Shown here piece after piece: positions 22,681 to 34,030 of a stretch of 64,000 bases of DNA; position 1 is the stretch's first letter; the number at the start of each line of letters is the position of its first letter. The translations under genes were made by a program, and so were the position numbers. The notes beneath the pieces are model-generated. The model was not told where the DNA came from. It was given only the letters and a program-made list of their open reading frames with translations, and ran no database searches. Source of the stretch: Glandiceps talaboti (lineage: Eukaryota > Hemichordata > Enteropneusta > Spengelidae); contig NC_135549.1 in assembly GCF_964340395.1 (NCBI RefSeq), forward strand, positions 9,269,342 to 9,333,341, given 5' to 3'.

Positions 22681-23488
22681 CTGAAAACAAATAACTTTAT
22701 TCCCCAAGTAGTCAGAAAAAAACACCAAGATAGACCTTTTCTATCGATGACTTACAAGAAAAAAGAAAGAAAAAGAAAAGAAAATTTCAAGACAAAATTG
22801 GTGGCGTACTCGCTCCAAACTGTAACTTGCATGTCATGTAACACGATCGGTGGTGGGTATGTTGCGTAAGAAGTACAAGAATCAGTCAGTGTACGGAATT
22901 TGATGTCACACATTTCACTGATTTGCAAAAATGAGAAATAAAAGCCACAAGTTCGATATATACATCAACATAAACATTGCTTCATTCATACCAAATATTC
23001 GGCGACAAGACACTGCAAATTATAATGCCATCGGCCATCCCCGGCCCACAGGCATTTGTTTCCCGAGTTATGGCTCAGAATATTTCTATCAGAATACATT
23101 AAATGACGATAATATCGTTAATATTGACGTATTAAACCAACACTATATGAAAGGGGTAAAATTACACTTGTTTCTGTGATCGCGCAGTTTCACTAAATGA
23201 AACTTAGTGAAACTGCGCGATCACAGAAACAAGTGTAATTTTACCCCTTTCATATAGTGTTGGTTTAATACGTCAATATTAACGATATTATCGTCATTTA
23301 ATGTATTCTGATAGAAATATTCTGAGCCATAACTCGGGAAACAAATGCCTGTGCCCCGGCCCCGGTCAAGTCAAATGTAAACAAACCCAAACTTCGGCAA
23401 AGGCAAAGGCAGATAAATAAACTTTTCAGTGGTGTTGCCATTTTTCAAAGAGCCTTTCTACTAAGAAGATAAAACAAACATGATATAC
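22681..23488 (-). other. FANCD2 putative intron 1
   Basis: An 0.8-kb noncoding stretch between the putative leader exon and the first coding exon. It is dominated by the 307-bp palindrome. The open frame on the plus strand over the left arm has no recognisable protein similarity. Confidence 0.4.
23047..23353. repeat. Perfect 150-bp inverted repeat with 7-bp spacer
   Basis: Arms 23047-23196 and 23204-23353 are reverse complements with no mismatch found by eye; the spacer is ATGAAAC. Matching ends at both arm boundaries, at CACAGG / CCTGTG. No target-site duplication was seen. It could be a recent foldback element, a true palindrome in the promoter-proximal intron, or a read/assembly foldback artefact. 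Confidence 0.9.
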
Positions 23489-23570
23489 CTTCAGTTAGCG
23501 TTAAGTCTGAAGAGAATTCTTTGAAAATTGGGAAAAGTGTCCGCTCTAGATATTGCACGGTGGTAAATTC
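23489..23570 (-). other. FANCD2: Possible FANCD2 5' UTR exon (right edge approximate)
   Basis: The first coding exon begins at a splice acceptor, so a noncoding exon must lie upstream. A donor GAAG|GTATAT sits at 23488 on the minus strand, about 100 bp inside the E2F/YY1-like motifs, which suits a short leader exon. The 5' end was not located; 23570 is a guess. Confidence 0.35.
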
Positions 23571-23574
23571 ACTT

Positions 23575-23587
23575 CCGCCATCTTTGG
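23575..23587 (+). promoter_or_regulatory. YY1-like site (CCGCCATCTTTGG)
   Basis: CCGCCATCTT resembles the YY1 core often found near transcription starts of housekeeping genes. It directly abuts the E2F-like site, and another CCGCCATG follows at 23593. Inference from motif only. Confidence 0.35.
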
Positions 23588-23597
23588 TTTTCCCGCC
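23588..23597 (-). promoter_or_regulatory. E2F-like site in the FANCD2/CDPF1 intergenic promoter
   Basis: The plus strand reads TTTTCCCGCC, which fits the E2F consensus TTTSSCGC. FANCD2 acts in S phase, so E2F control would be expected. Functional use is inferred. Confidence 0.45.
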
Positions 23598-24206
23598 ATG
23601 CGTGAGTCACCTATGACCCATCTGACCTCTCACATCTCGACTACAACAAATCTTTCTACTTGAAGTCAAGTTAGCGTAAATTTATAAGAGTGGTGATTTT
23701 CTTATACAGCAATATCTGCTGTTACGGAATGCTTAATCCATTGATAAACTAATAAAACGAATGTACTTCCCCAGGTCAATGTTGAAAGGTCAAATAAACA
23801 AGTCGCATTCGATGAGAGAGACGTTTCGATGTGCTCGATCATGATCTAAAGAAACGCTGTTGTTCCTTTGCTCGAAAAGTTGAAGAAGATAATTTAGAAG
23901 ACAGAGGTATGGTGGTAAATCATTATTGTAACGAGCGGATTCGTCATCTTTCTTTGATAAGACATTTTTGAAACTTTGACAATAAATTGAATATTTAAAA
24001 TATATTTCAAGGGATTTTGAGTTTGACCATATTCAGTTTCAGTTGAGACACTAGTGACTAATTCACAGTTGAAGACAGTTAGCATTCAACGCTATATTTT
24101 GATGTTGCTGGTGAAAATCAATTACAATTTACAGACTGTAACTATCATGTTTCCGTTATATTCTAGGTATATTAAATGAAACTACAACACTTTATATCAA
24201 AATTCA

Positions 24207-24331
24207 ATGGAAAAAACAGAGGCACCTGAAAAGAAATCTAGGAAAATAGGAACTTTTATTTGTGAACTTTGTAATCTCACTTCTCCCTATGATTATTATG
24301 GAAATATGCCACCATTTGCAAAGTCTGTAAT
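24207..24331 (+). CDS. CDPF1: CDPF1 exon 1
   Basis: Starts at ATG in TTCAATGG, encodes a Lys-rich leader and then FICELCNLTSPYDYYGN. It ends in phase 2 (AT|) at a consensus donor GTAAGT. Confidence 0.9.
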
Positions 24332-24488
24332 GTAAGTATTGTTTAGTAAAACATCATGTATCGCTTACATGTAGCTTATATGTACAACATGGAAGTGACA
24401 CAAAATGGAACTTGTACAGATGAAGTTGAAAATGGGCCATTTGTGGTACCAGGAGAATACATAAGCAGTAATTGATAGTGACCTGATA

Positions 24489-24522
<34 letters not shown>

Positions 24523-26349
24523 GAGACAATGACAATGACAATGATGATGTCTATGGCAACCATGTTTTTTCCCCTCTAGTCTGATGGAAGATGCCTTTGT
24601 TATGAGAGATCCATTTACACCTGAATACAAACATCTCACATTGGGTTCACATTGCTCAGTATGCAACAAAGTTGTCTGTGTTGGTCAGGTAAATATGTCA
24701 TGAATTATTGATTTTGGCAAAATATTAAATAACAATTCTTTCTGAAGAAATCTGTAATATTTAAAATTTGAACAAATTGGTGCATAAATTTGGAAATTGA
24801 TAGCAATTTGTTCCATATTGACATTGTTCATTTACATGTAGCATGTATAATTTTGTATCTGCATGTTCACTGTTGACAAGTTTGCCAATAGAGGGCGCTA
24901 TAACAACATGCCATATAACCCTTATCAGCATGAATTGTATTTGTCATGGTTAGTAAAGAGATAATATCTACTGGTACTAAAGTTCACCAGTCATTATAAT
25001 GTTGCTGTATTCCCTGCCATGGTAAAAAAATACTGTATCCTTTCAGTTTTTTCCAATTTTACCACATTTTAATGTTACCAGGTCCTCGACGGCCTTACCC
25101 CCCCCCCCCCACAAGGGTTGGTCAATGCATGAGGGCAGGCCAACAATGCTTAACTTACAGACTATAGGAGTACATGACCATGCTGTTTTTTTCATCATCA
25201 ACCCCCCCCCCCCAAAAAAAAAAGAAAAAAAAAAGCATCACTTGATAATGTAATAATGGCAATATTCTATTATAGACATTTATTTAAAATGGCCATATGG
25301 ATGAGGATTGGGTATTTATTTTGGATTTTTAATTTTATAAAACAATTTTATTATGACTTCCTATTTGAAAAATCAATGTGAAACAACATTGGCTACGTCT
25401 GTGTTTGTAACTCAATACATTGCAATAAGCTAAAATATGTGTAAAATGTTTGTTTGTGTTGTACAGTAACAAAGACTTTACACATTAATAATCTTGTGCA
25501 ATTTATTGTGTTACAGACAAGGGCTTGGCATATGTTGTTTCACATTGATTTTTTCAAGTAGAAAGCCAGGATAAAGTTGTTTTAGAAATTAAAAATCCAA
25601 AATAAATACCCAATCCTCAGCCATATGGCCACTTTAATGTATATTTTTTTTAACTTTCTCCATTTTCGATAAGTATGCTCAAAATTATTGATAATATCCT
25701 ACATGCAGTAACTGTAACTTTCCACCTTTGCAGGGTTGCAGTCTATTTTATACTAAGAGATTTTGCTTGCCATGTGTTGAGGAGAATAAAGATGAATTTC
25801 CAGCTGAAATCCAGCAGGTAATGTTTTGAAGTTCTGTATTAGGACTTTACTGGTGTAAGACAAAATGTTTTAAGACTTTCTCATAGAACAGATCTACTTT
25901 TAGGGTTGATTGCACGATGTCACAATTTCAAAAAAAAATGAACTTCGTTCATTTAGGGAGGGAGGGAGTCGGAAGACAGTGTGATTGCTGATCTTCAATT
26001 TCTTCTTCTAACCAACACAAAGTTAGAAAACTTTCACACCATCAATAATAACAGGTTATGTATTTAGAGTTGAGATGTTGATAAATTGATTAAAATTTAC
26101 TGATATACAGTACTGGATTTCTGTCAATATTTTAATGTGGTTACTGTGTTTTACATTACATCAATCATAGTGGTGTGACTGCTAAAATTTTCATCATGCC
26201 GGGTTCACTATAATCTGTAAAATTTCCACCACAACTCTTACCTAATAATCCTTGTATCATACTATACGTCATGTACTTTTATAATTCATTCACTTATTTT
26301 GTGTCCATTTCAGGAGCTTCTAAAGAGATCCTCATCAGAAGCGAGATGA
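24207..26349 (+). CDS. CDPF1: CDPF1, cysteine-rich DPF motif domain-containing protein 1 (4 exons)
   Basis: Exons 24207-24331, 24580-24688, 25734-25817 and 26314-26349 join in frame to 117 residues and a TGA; human CDPF1 has 123. The order of motifs is that of the family: FICELCNLTSPY, then a variable stretch with RDPF (the name-giving DPF), then CSVCNKVVC, then GCSLFYTKRFCLPCVEEN. Paired cysteines suggest metal binding, but the family has no established biochemical function. The gene is head-to-head with FANCD2, about 0.7 kb from the putative FANCD2 leader exon, so expression could be coupled. A donor-like AG|GTATGG at 23908 and an acceptor-like TTCTAG at 24166 hint at a split 5' UTR. The tail ends ELLKRSSSEAR. 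Confidence 0.94.
24487..24522. repeat. (GAT)n microsatellite
   Basis: Twelve GAT units in CDPF1 intron 1, 60 bp before exon 2. Confidence 0.95.
24580..24688 (+). CDS. CDPF1: CDPF1 exon 2
   Basis: Acceptor CCCCTCTAG. Encodes LMEDAFVMRDPFTPEYKHLT and CSVCNKVVCVGQ, carrying the DPF motif and the middle cysteine cluster. Donor GTAAAT. Confidence 0.93.
24885..24898 (+). promoter_or_regulatory. CTCF-like motif
   Basis: CCAATAGAGGGCGC fits the CTCF core CCASYAGRKGGCRS at 13 of 14 positions. It lies in CDPF1 intron 2. Binding is not demonstrated. Confidence 0.3.
25284..25637. mobile_element. MITE with long TIRs bounded by TTAA
   Basis: TTAAAATGGCCATATGG with GGGTATTTATTTTGG is mirrored by CCAAAATAAATACCC and CCATATGGCCACTTTAA. 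About 354 bp with arms near 50 bp. TTAA at both ends could be a target duplication of the piggyBac or Kolobok type. It lies in CDPF1 intron 2. Confidence 0.75.
25734..25817 (+). CDS. CDPF1: CDPF1 exon 3
   Basis: Acceptor CCTTTGCAG. Encodes GCSLFYTKRFCLPCVEENKD and EFPAEIQQ, the most conserved block (human CSLFYSKRFCLPCVREN). Donor GTAATG. Confidence 0.95.
26314..26349 (+). CDS. CDPF1: CDPF1 exon 4 (last coding exon)
   Basis: Acceptor CATTTCAG followed by ELLKRSSSEAR and TGA. The 3' UTR continues right; no confident poly(A) signal was picked. Confidence 0.85.
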   Translation, partial: ELLKRSSSEAR

Positions 26350-26779
26350 CATCAAAGGAAACATACCTAACATTATTTCTCTTTTGTACCATTTCAATCA
26401 TTACCAAGACAGAAAAAAATTTGACAATACAAAACTAGAGAGTCAACGTGGCCAATCAAATCTATTAGATAAAAACTCACATTGACAGTATTTTTACTTT
26501 TATCTGATGTTTCCTACCATATATATAAACCGGTCTATTTTTTTTTTCAAATACAATTAAAAATATGTCACACTTTTATGTGTATTTTTTACCTGAATGA
26601 ATTAAATTACTTTTAAAACAATTGGTTGCATTGTTATGAAGATTTATTACTTTCAGGTCAATGCTCTCAGGTGTAACCAAATAACTAAACCATGCCCCAC
26701 TTATCTGTGTAGTACTCCAAGCAGTTGATGTGGTTCTGTTGGAGAAAGGCTTCCTCAGAAAAGCAGTGGTCAGCAAAAA

Positions 26780-26793
26780 ACTATAGAGGGCGC
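26780..26793 (+). promoter_or_regulatory. CTCF-like motif, weaker
   Basis: ACTATAGAGGGCGC matches the CTCF core at 11 of 14 positions. Same orientation as the motif at 24885. Confidence 0.2.
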
Positions 26794-28314
26794 TGTGTAG
26801 CTCAACTGCAACCATTTTCCTTTCTCGAAAGATGAACAACAAATCAGATACCTCTTGTTAGTCAAACTCAGAGTAAAGCCAAAAATTTCATCCCAGTGTC
26901 TGACTGCCAAATTTGTTCCATGAGCATTGACCACCCTGGCTCTAATCAGTAAGTTGTAACCATTATTTTATTACACTGTTTGAGTGCAGTGTCTCTTTCA
27001 TTCATTAGATAAGCAGGCAACCATAAACTGGGCAAATATTGGGTTATTTTTATCACAAAGATGAGCAGCCACATTTCAATAGACATTTTGATATAGATTA
27101 TGCCTTCTAGTGATATAATGGATGGAAATATGAGGTGTTCCCCTGACCATGTTAGCATTGTATTAAACCGAAATAATGAATCTACTCCAGTGGGGTTGGG
27201 TTTTTTAAGTTCAAGAAGACAGGTTGCACCTTTGAATCTTTGGTCTATAGAGCTTAGAAGGATGAGATCACTACATAAATATGATTATCAACCATAAAAC
27301 ATTTTATTCACTCATTCCTGTATTTCTCTGATTCACCTCTAGAGGGTGCAATTTATCAAAGGATTCCATTGTGGACCATGAAGTTTTATCATGTACATGT
27401 ATCATAATGGATGACCATCATTCCTCATCTGAACTCCAAAGCCACAGACAAGAGCAGTGTGTCTACGTTACAGTATATTTGATATGCATATATAAAGGAA
27501 AAACTGCTTACCTTTCCATCACAGCATACAACTGTTTAGTGGGTGAGGATAGCATACTTGCCTTTCTCACAGGGTTATTGTTTCATGATTACTCTTGAAT
27601 TTTATAAAGTGTAACATCAAAATGGAGCCCTGACAAAGTAACTTGTATGATGAATGAAATTCTATATGTCATAAATGTCACGGCACTCTGTCCAATCCAA
27701 ATTTTGCATCAAACTATTTTTGTTGTTTCAGAAATACCAGTAACTTTCCAAAAATGACTATTTAAGTCAATCTTCAAATTGTTTTCATCTTCAATAGGTA
27801 AACTAAGTTACTGAATTGAAGAGAAATACAAATGGAGGATATACGGTCATTTTTGGTAATGGGTGTTTTACAGAGTGATTTTATCAATCCACATGTAATC
27901 TAATGTGGTTGAACGTTTCTGTTATAACAGTGGTTCTACTAAAGTGTTCTACTAAAAAGGTCATGAATATATAGTCTATTTACAATATGTAACACCCAAG
28001 TAAAGTGATTTGAAAGTGTGCCACACTCATTTATAGCATTCATATCAGGTGCAAAATAAGACAGAATCCCTTGTAAGTGGCCCTTCTAATCAATTTGTAA
28101 CGTTGCCAGCTGATGACAATCTGACTAATTACAGTGTGAAGATACCACTATAACAACCATGATTACATTTTAGCTCTCCATCAGATCATTGAAGCTGTAC
28201 AGTACTTTTACACCTAATGTGAATGCTATAAACGATTTTGAAATAACTTTACTTGGTTGTTTATAAAATGTGCAGGAAAAACTAAATGGAGACATTAATT
28301 TTTCTTGAAATAAA

Positions 28315-28329
28315 TATGTACAATTTATT
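28315..28329 (-). terminator. Candidate minus-strand poly(A) signal
   Basis: The minus strand reads AATAAATTGTACATA: AATAAA directly before a Pumilio-type TGTACATA and an ATTTATTT. It could end the RYBP-like 3' UTR, but that UTR would then be about 12 kb. Weak evidence. Confidence 0.2.
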
Positions 28330-30325
28330 GGAAAAAACCAACAACATGTCCACAAGACATTAGTACAGTCATGTTGAAACAACTTTACACAAAAAAGAAG
28401 GCAAACAAATTGTAATATGTGCAAGTAACAGAAGCCTCCATACTGAAAATTGTACACTTTTTAAAAAGAACCAATGAGTGAAACAGAAATGATAGTGAAA
28501 GGCTTTTAAAAGGCCATACCAAAAAGTACGCAGAAATAAAGTTAATGTGACAAAAACAAAAATTATCTTTTAAAAAGTTCCATGACTGAGAAGTGATTTG
28601 CTGTGTACCACTTTGTGTGTGTGTTTTGAATGTATTCACCTGCAATGCTAGCCAATATGAATGCATCACTGTACACTTACATGCAAATGAACCAGCAAAA
28701 TGGGCAAATACTGCAGTAAGGCTAATGATGATAGGATACTTTGTACCAGCAGAGTTTATCACAGTACAGCTTACACTCTGCATACAAATGGTTCTACAGT
28801 GTCTTTATTTGGTTCATTATTTACACCCAAACCCCAAAATTATGTGAAATTTTATGTGTAATGAGGAATGATACAAGCTTTATTTTCAAAGTTTTGGTGT
28901 TTGTGGTGTGAAATAATACACCAAACTGAAGACTTTATCTACTGTCTACAAACTATCCATACTACATTCTACAATTGTTTCTTTGACCTTTAACCTCACA
29001 CCATGACACCTAACATTTCCTCACATGATTGGATAATCAAAAGGTCAAGGTTCATCCATAATACTTTTGACACAGAGAAGTAAAAAGTCTTTTTTTTTGT
29101 CATTTTAAGTTTCTGTCACACAATTTGCACAATTCTACCCAGAAAACCTATCCAGACATCGACAGATGTTTTTCAAAACCACTTAAAATTTTCTTATATT
29201 TAAAAAAGTTTACAACAGGAAAAATTTCAAAAATCCTCCCAATCTTCGTACACATGCGGGTGCGCTCTATGTAAACACCTGTGATAAAAAAATCTTCACC
29301 GCCTAGAAAGATGGGGTGAAATTCTACATCAATTTTTCTATGAAATTGCATGAGAAAATTTGAGTCTGTATTATCATTTTTTTTTGGTTGTTTATTCTTT
29401 TTTTTGCTCTGAATGGGAAGGTCATTGTAAATTGGGCAGACACACAGTATTTCTTGAATATTTCAGAATTGCGTGACTGTGTGATATAGAAAGTACAGTC
29501 AAAGTGACCATATTATGTAGTGTACAGTCTAAGACAGTCATGTGTCTGTACTGTAAGAACAAAAATAATACAACTCAAGGTAAGCAAACACGGCATAACA
29601 GCACAGTAAAATCTTGGCATGAGATTGGCTTGCATTTACTACTCTTGCACTTATTAATATAACAAACAAAACACAAAAAAATACATCACTTGTATTCTCA
29701 TTTTGCTGCAAATGACTTATTAAACTTATTCAAATTAGAAAGAAATCTCTGAAAACCAAATCTGTACCCAACTGCTGAAATGAATTTAAACATAATAGAC
29801 AGCTCCCCTCCTGCAGCAAATGGATTCTTCCAATGCACTGGAATGCATCCATTTACAACTGGGGGTAGTAGGCTGGAAAATGCATCCCTGTGTAACCTTT
29901 GAACTCTGTGTATGTATGACCTTTGAACTGTACATGACCTAACTGGATTTTATGAAATGATGGTGAGATCTAAAAAGAGAAAGGAAAGTCAAACTGTTCC
30001 TGAACTCAGCATATATATATACTACCTTTTTTTAATATTTGTACAGATATATATCTTAATATCTAGATTCAAACAGTAAATCATCTGAGAGGAAACTTCA
30101 CTGGATTTATCATGCTACATATTGGATGTTCATTGTAATTAGTATTATGGCAAAAAGGGTAGCATTCATGTTTATACTGTATTTTGCTATTATTGATAAC
30201 ATATAATTTGCATTTCATTTCATTTCCATTCCTTATTTCACTGTTTCACTATGACAAGCAATTGCTGTATTTTACAAAGTTCAACATTTTAATACTTTAG
30301 TATAATAATCAATGCCCTATGTGTG

Positions 30326-30570
30326 ATAATCAGACAGTACCTTAATAATCAGACTATACCTTAATAATCAGACTGTACCTTGATAATCAGACTATACCTT
30401 GATAATCAGACTATACCTTGATAATCAGACTATACCTTGATAATCAGACTATACCTTGATAATCAGACTATACCTTGATAATCAGACTATACCTTGATAA
30501 TCAGACTATACCTTAATAATCAGACTATACCTTGATAATCAGACTATACCTTGATAATCAGAATATGCCG
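30326..30570. repeat. 19-bp tandem array
   Basis: About 13 units of ATAATCAGACTATACCTTG with few substitutions. Confidence 0.93.
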
Positions 30571-32314
30571 ATGTATTAAATGAGATCATGGACAATGTAC
30601 TTGAGCTAAAACAGTAAGAATGTAACACAGTGAGGTATTTTGTTTATTCAGGCAAAAAATATGTCATCAAAGACACATCATCTTGGAACTTGGATTTTAC
30701 CTGAATTTTTAGAAGAGTTTAAATGTCTGCATGTATGTATATCAGCTGCTGTTTACCAAATGATCACCAAATTCTTCACTGATTGTTGTTAGAGGGCAGT
30801 ATTCACTGTAACACCATACACACACACATGAAAGTGAAGAGACTGGAATGCTATTTATAGCTACAAGTAGTAAAATGCTAACCCTGTCCAGCACTTCAAC
30901 GTCATTAGCTCCATCTAATGGCAACACAGACCTAAATTCACACATAAAGCTGCCACTATACTAAATTTTAACACAGTCTAATGCTAAATGCCATTGACAG
31001 TGTGTGAATTAATCAATACTGTACACAATCCCTGGATTGTGAGCCAATATAAATAGAACATTAATAGTTCACACTTTAGTCACAAGTACTTGATGTGTTG
31101 TCGGTATTTAGACTCTGCACTGGATGGCAATGAATAGAGTGGGGTATTAGAAACAACATCAGAATGGTCTATTTACTCTGAGAGACTTGAGGTGTACAGT
31201 AGACAATTTCCGTGAATTGCAGGCAAACATTGTTGGCACGGTGATTATAAGTAACTAGACTGGGTCATCTGTTAATACTCACTATCCATTCATGATTCTT
31301 TATCTCTCACTTGCACGGCTTTACAACTCTTACTTTCACACTGGAATTATATTTCTTGAGATGGTTTCTGTTTTAGTTTCTGTGTCTCTACTTCCACTTC
31401 ACTATTAATTTTATAATTTGTTTTCTTCATTTTTTTAGATACAGTTTACTTTTTTACAAGCAATGTCCAGCACTCCAGCTACTTGAAATTTACATAATTT
31501 CACACACAACTTAAAAAAAAAATTTCAAATATTGCATTTCAATATCTGATCAAATCCTTATTATACATGTAAAAATATTGAACTAGGTTTAAAAGGGTCA
31601 AGTGATCAGCAGTCCCGCAGTTTAAAAAATCATATTAGCGTTATTTACCAGGGTATGACCCACACAATTAATGGATTAAAACTACCCAAGTATGAACAGT
31701 TCATGACCCTAATAATAAAGAGATACATTGCCATTTATGAAAGTCGGTGACCCCAATATATCTATACAAGTCAAATTATGAAAGGTCAAGACACAGCATT
31801 AAAGAGATACGTCTGTGAAAGTCTGTATTATAAAAGGTCATGACCCAGTATTAAATAGATACTATTGTCTGTTAATATATGCTCTATACAACCTAGACAG
31901 TACAGGATTAGTAAAAGGTTAATAGCCATGCATAAAGAGATACATCTATACTGTATACAGTAAGGTCACTCAAATGAAAGTGTACTAAAATCTGTACTTC
32001 CATCATATCACATTACATAGCCTCAAAGGAAGACATCTCTATTGTGCCCATGGCTGGTGTTTAAACTACTATGGATTTCCAACTCACTGTTTTCGCATTT
32101 CAAACATTGCGTATCATATATGAACATACAGCAGCAGGCCATACAAGTGCTAGGTATCATGGATTGTCTTGGCATAGAAAGTAGAGAAAACAGGTAGACA
32201 GTTTATAGATATATAGTCTTGCACACCATAAGATGCAACACAATTATAATGCATGAGTTAGGGTATATGTGGGTGTGTTTGTACACAAGTTTCTGTATGT
32301 GCAAGTTCCTGTCT

Positions 32315-32464
<150 letters not shown>

Positions 32465-33524
32465 TTGCATGTGTTAGCAAACACATCATGTAGGCATATG
32501 CATGCCTTTTAAATCTAAGTGTTAATGGTTTTCCAAGCAGTGAATGCATCCCCTATATGATACATGTGTGAGTGGGTAGTAAAGTTTATCGGAGGTCTTT
32601 ATAGGTTGTAGTCAGGGGTTTTCCCCTGACAAATTATTCATCCTAACGTATATTATATCAAATTTAGTTGATTTCCCCAGTTCCTCTGTCTCTCACTGTG
32701 TTTTCAAAACGTTATTAAGTACACTGCATGTACAGTAGTATTGGTTGTATAAAGTATACTAAGTACTTGATGTATATCACAGTATCGGTGTCAAAATAAT
32801 GCCAAACTACAATCATCACTATCTATGATAACATACGGGATAATCATTATAGACGGACTAAACATAAACTGGACTGAAACCTTCCATAAGATCAATAGAT
32901 GTATTGGAAAATGGATCACAAATTTGATACAAAGAGAGTTTTCCTCAATGATACATGTAAACTAAAAAATCAATAAAATCAAAATGATGACACACGGCAA
33001 TGCACAAGTCATTTTTTTATCAGACTCAGGTTCGATTTATAGTCCATCTGCCGTCTACGCTTCCCATTTCCTTGTGAGTATCAACTCAGTGAATGCAATA
33101 ATGTGAAATGAAACACAGAATCCCATCTATCAAGTCATACATTGCATATACAATGCATGTTATTTGAAATGAGACCATTAAACTGTACAACCCTAGGTCC
33201 ATTTATTGTATTCAATGTCTCCGAGAACTAGCTACTGATCAGAGTTAATGCACCGAGGTTAGCCATCCATACATCAAATGGCTTTTAAAACCACATGACT
33301 GATGTCATTCAATACAGGCAAAGACCTAGCATCTTCTAAAATGACATATTTTATATCACTCCATTACTCTGCTACCACTCAAGATGGAATCTGTTTTTTT
33401 CCTTGATTACTGCAAAATTGGCACTTCTAAATTGTAATCTACATATTACTTAGATTGTACAATGCCTTTCAGATTGATGGAATAATTTGGACAGTATTTA
33501 GTGTAACATTTTTTTTCCTTTTAT

Positions 33525-34030
33525 GGTTAGCTATACTGACTTGGCAAAGTATGAGATTTCCTAACATGGCTTGTATGCAATGTGCATGACTTCCATATAT
33601 GGATGGCTATGCTAAATTGATGAAGTGCGAGACTAAGACTTCCATATATGGTTAGCTATACTGACTTGGCAAAGTGAGACTTCCTAATATGGTTTGCCAT
33701 ACTGACTTGGCAGAAAGACTTCCGGAGATGGCCTGTATGCAATGTGCATGACTTCCTTATATGGTTTGCTACACTGACTTGGCAAAGATTTCCTAATATG
33801 GCCTTTGTGTATAAATGTGCATGACTTCCTTATATGGTTTGCTACACTGACTAAGCAAAGATTTCCTAATATGGCCTTTGTGTATAAATGTGCATGACTT
33901 CCTTATATAGTTTGCTACACTGACTTGGCAAAGATTTCCTAATATGGCCTGTATGCAACATGCATGACTTCCTTATATAGTTTGCTACACCAACTTGGCA
34001 AAAGGTGAGACTTTAAAATATGGCTTCAAT
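33525..34030. repeat. Degenerate tandem array of about 75-bp units
   Basis: Units contain CTGACTTGGCAAAG, TTTCCTAATATGGC, TGTGCATGACTTCC and TATATGGTTTGC in a fixed order. Around seven copies of variable length. Confidence 0.75.

Noticed and set aside
22931-23179. 82-codon plus-strand ORF
   Set aside because: It runs into the left palindrome arm, has no recognised similarity, and lies in a FANCD2 intron.
28385-28783. 132-codon minus-strand ORF
   Set aside because: Hydrophobic Phe/Ser/Cys-rich translation of AT-rich DNA in the probable 3' UTR region. No family motif.
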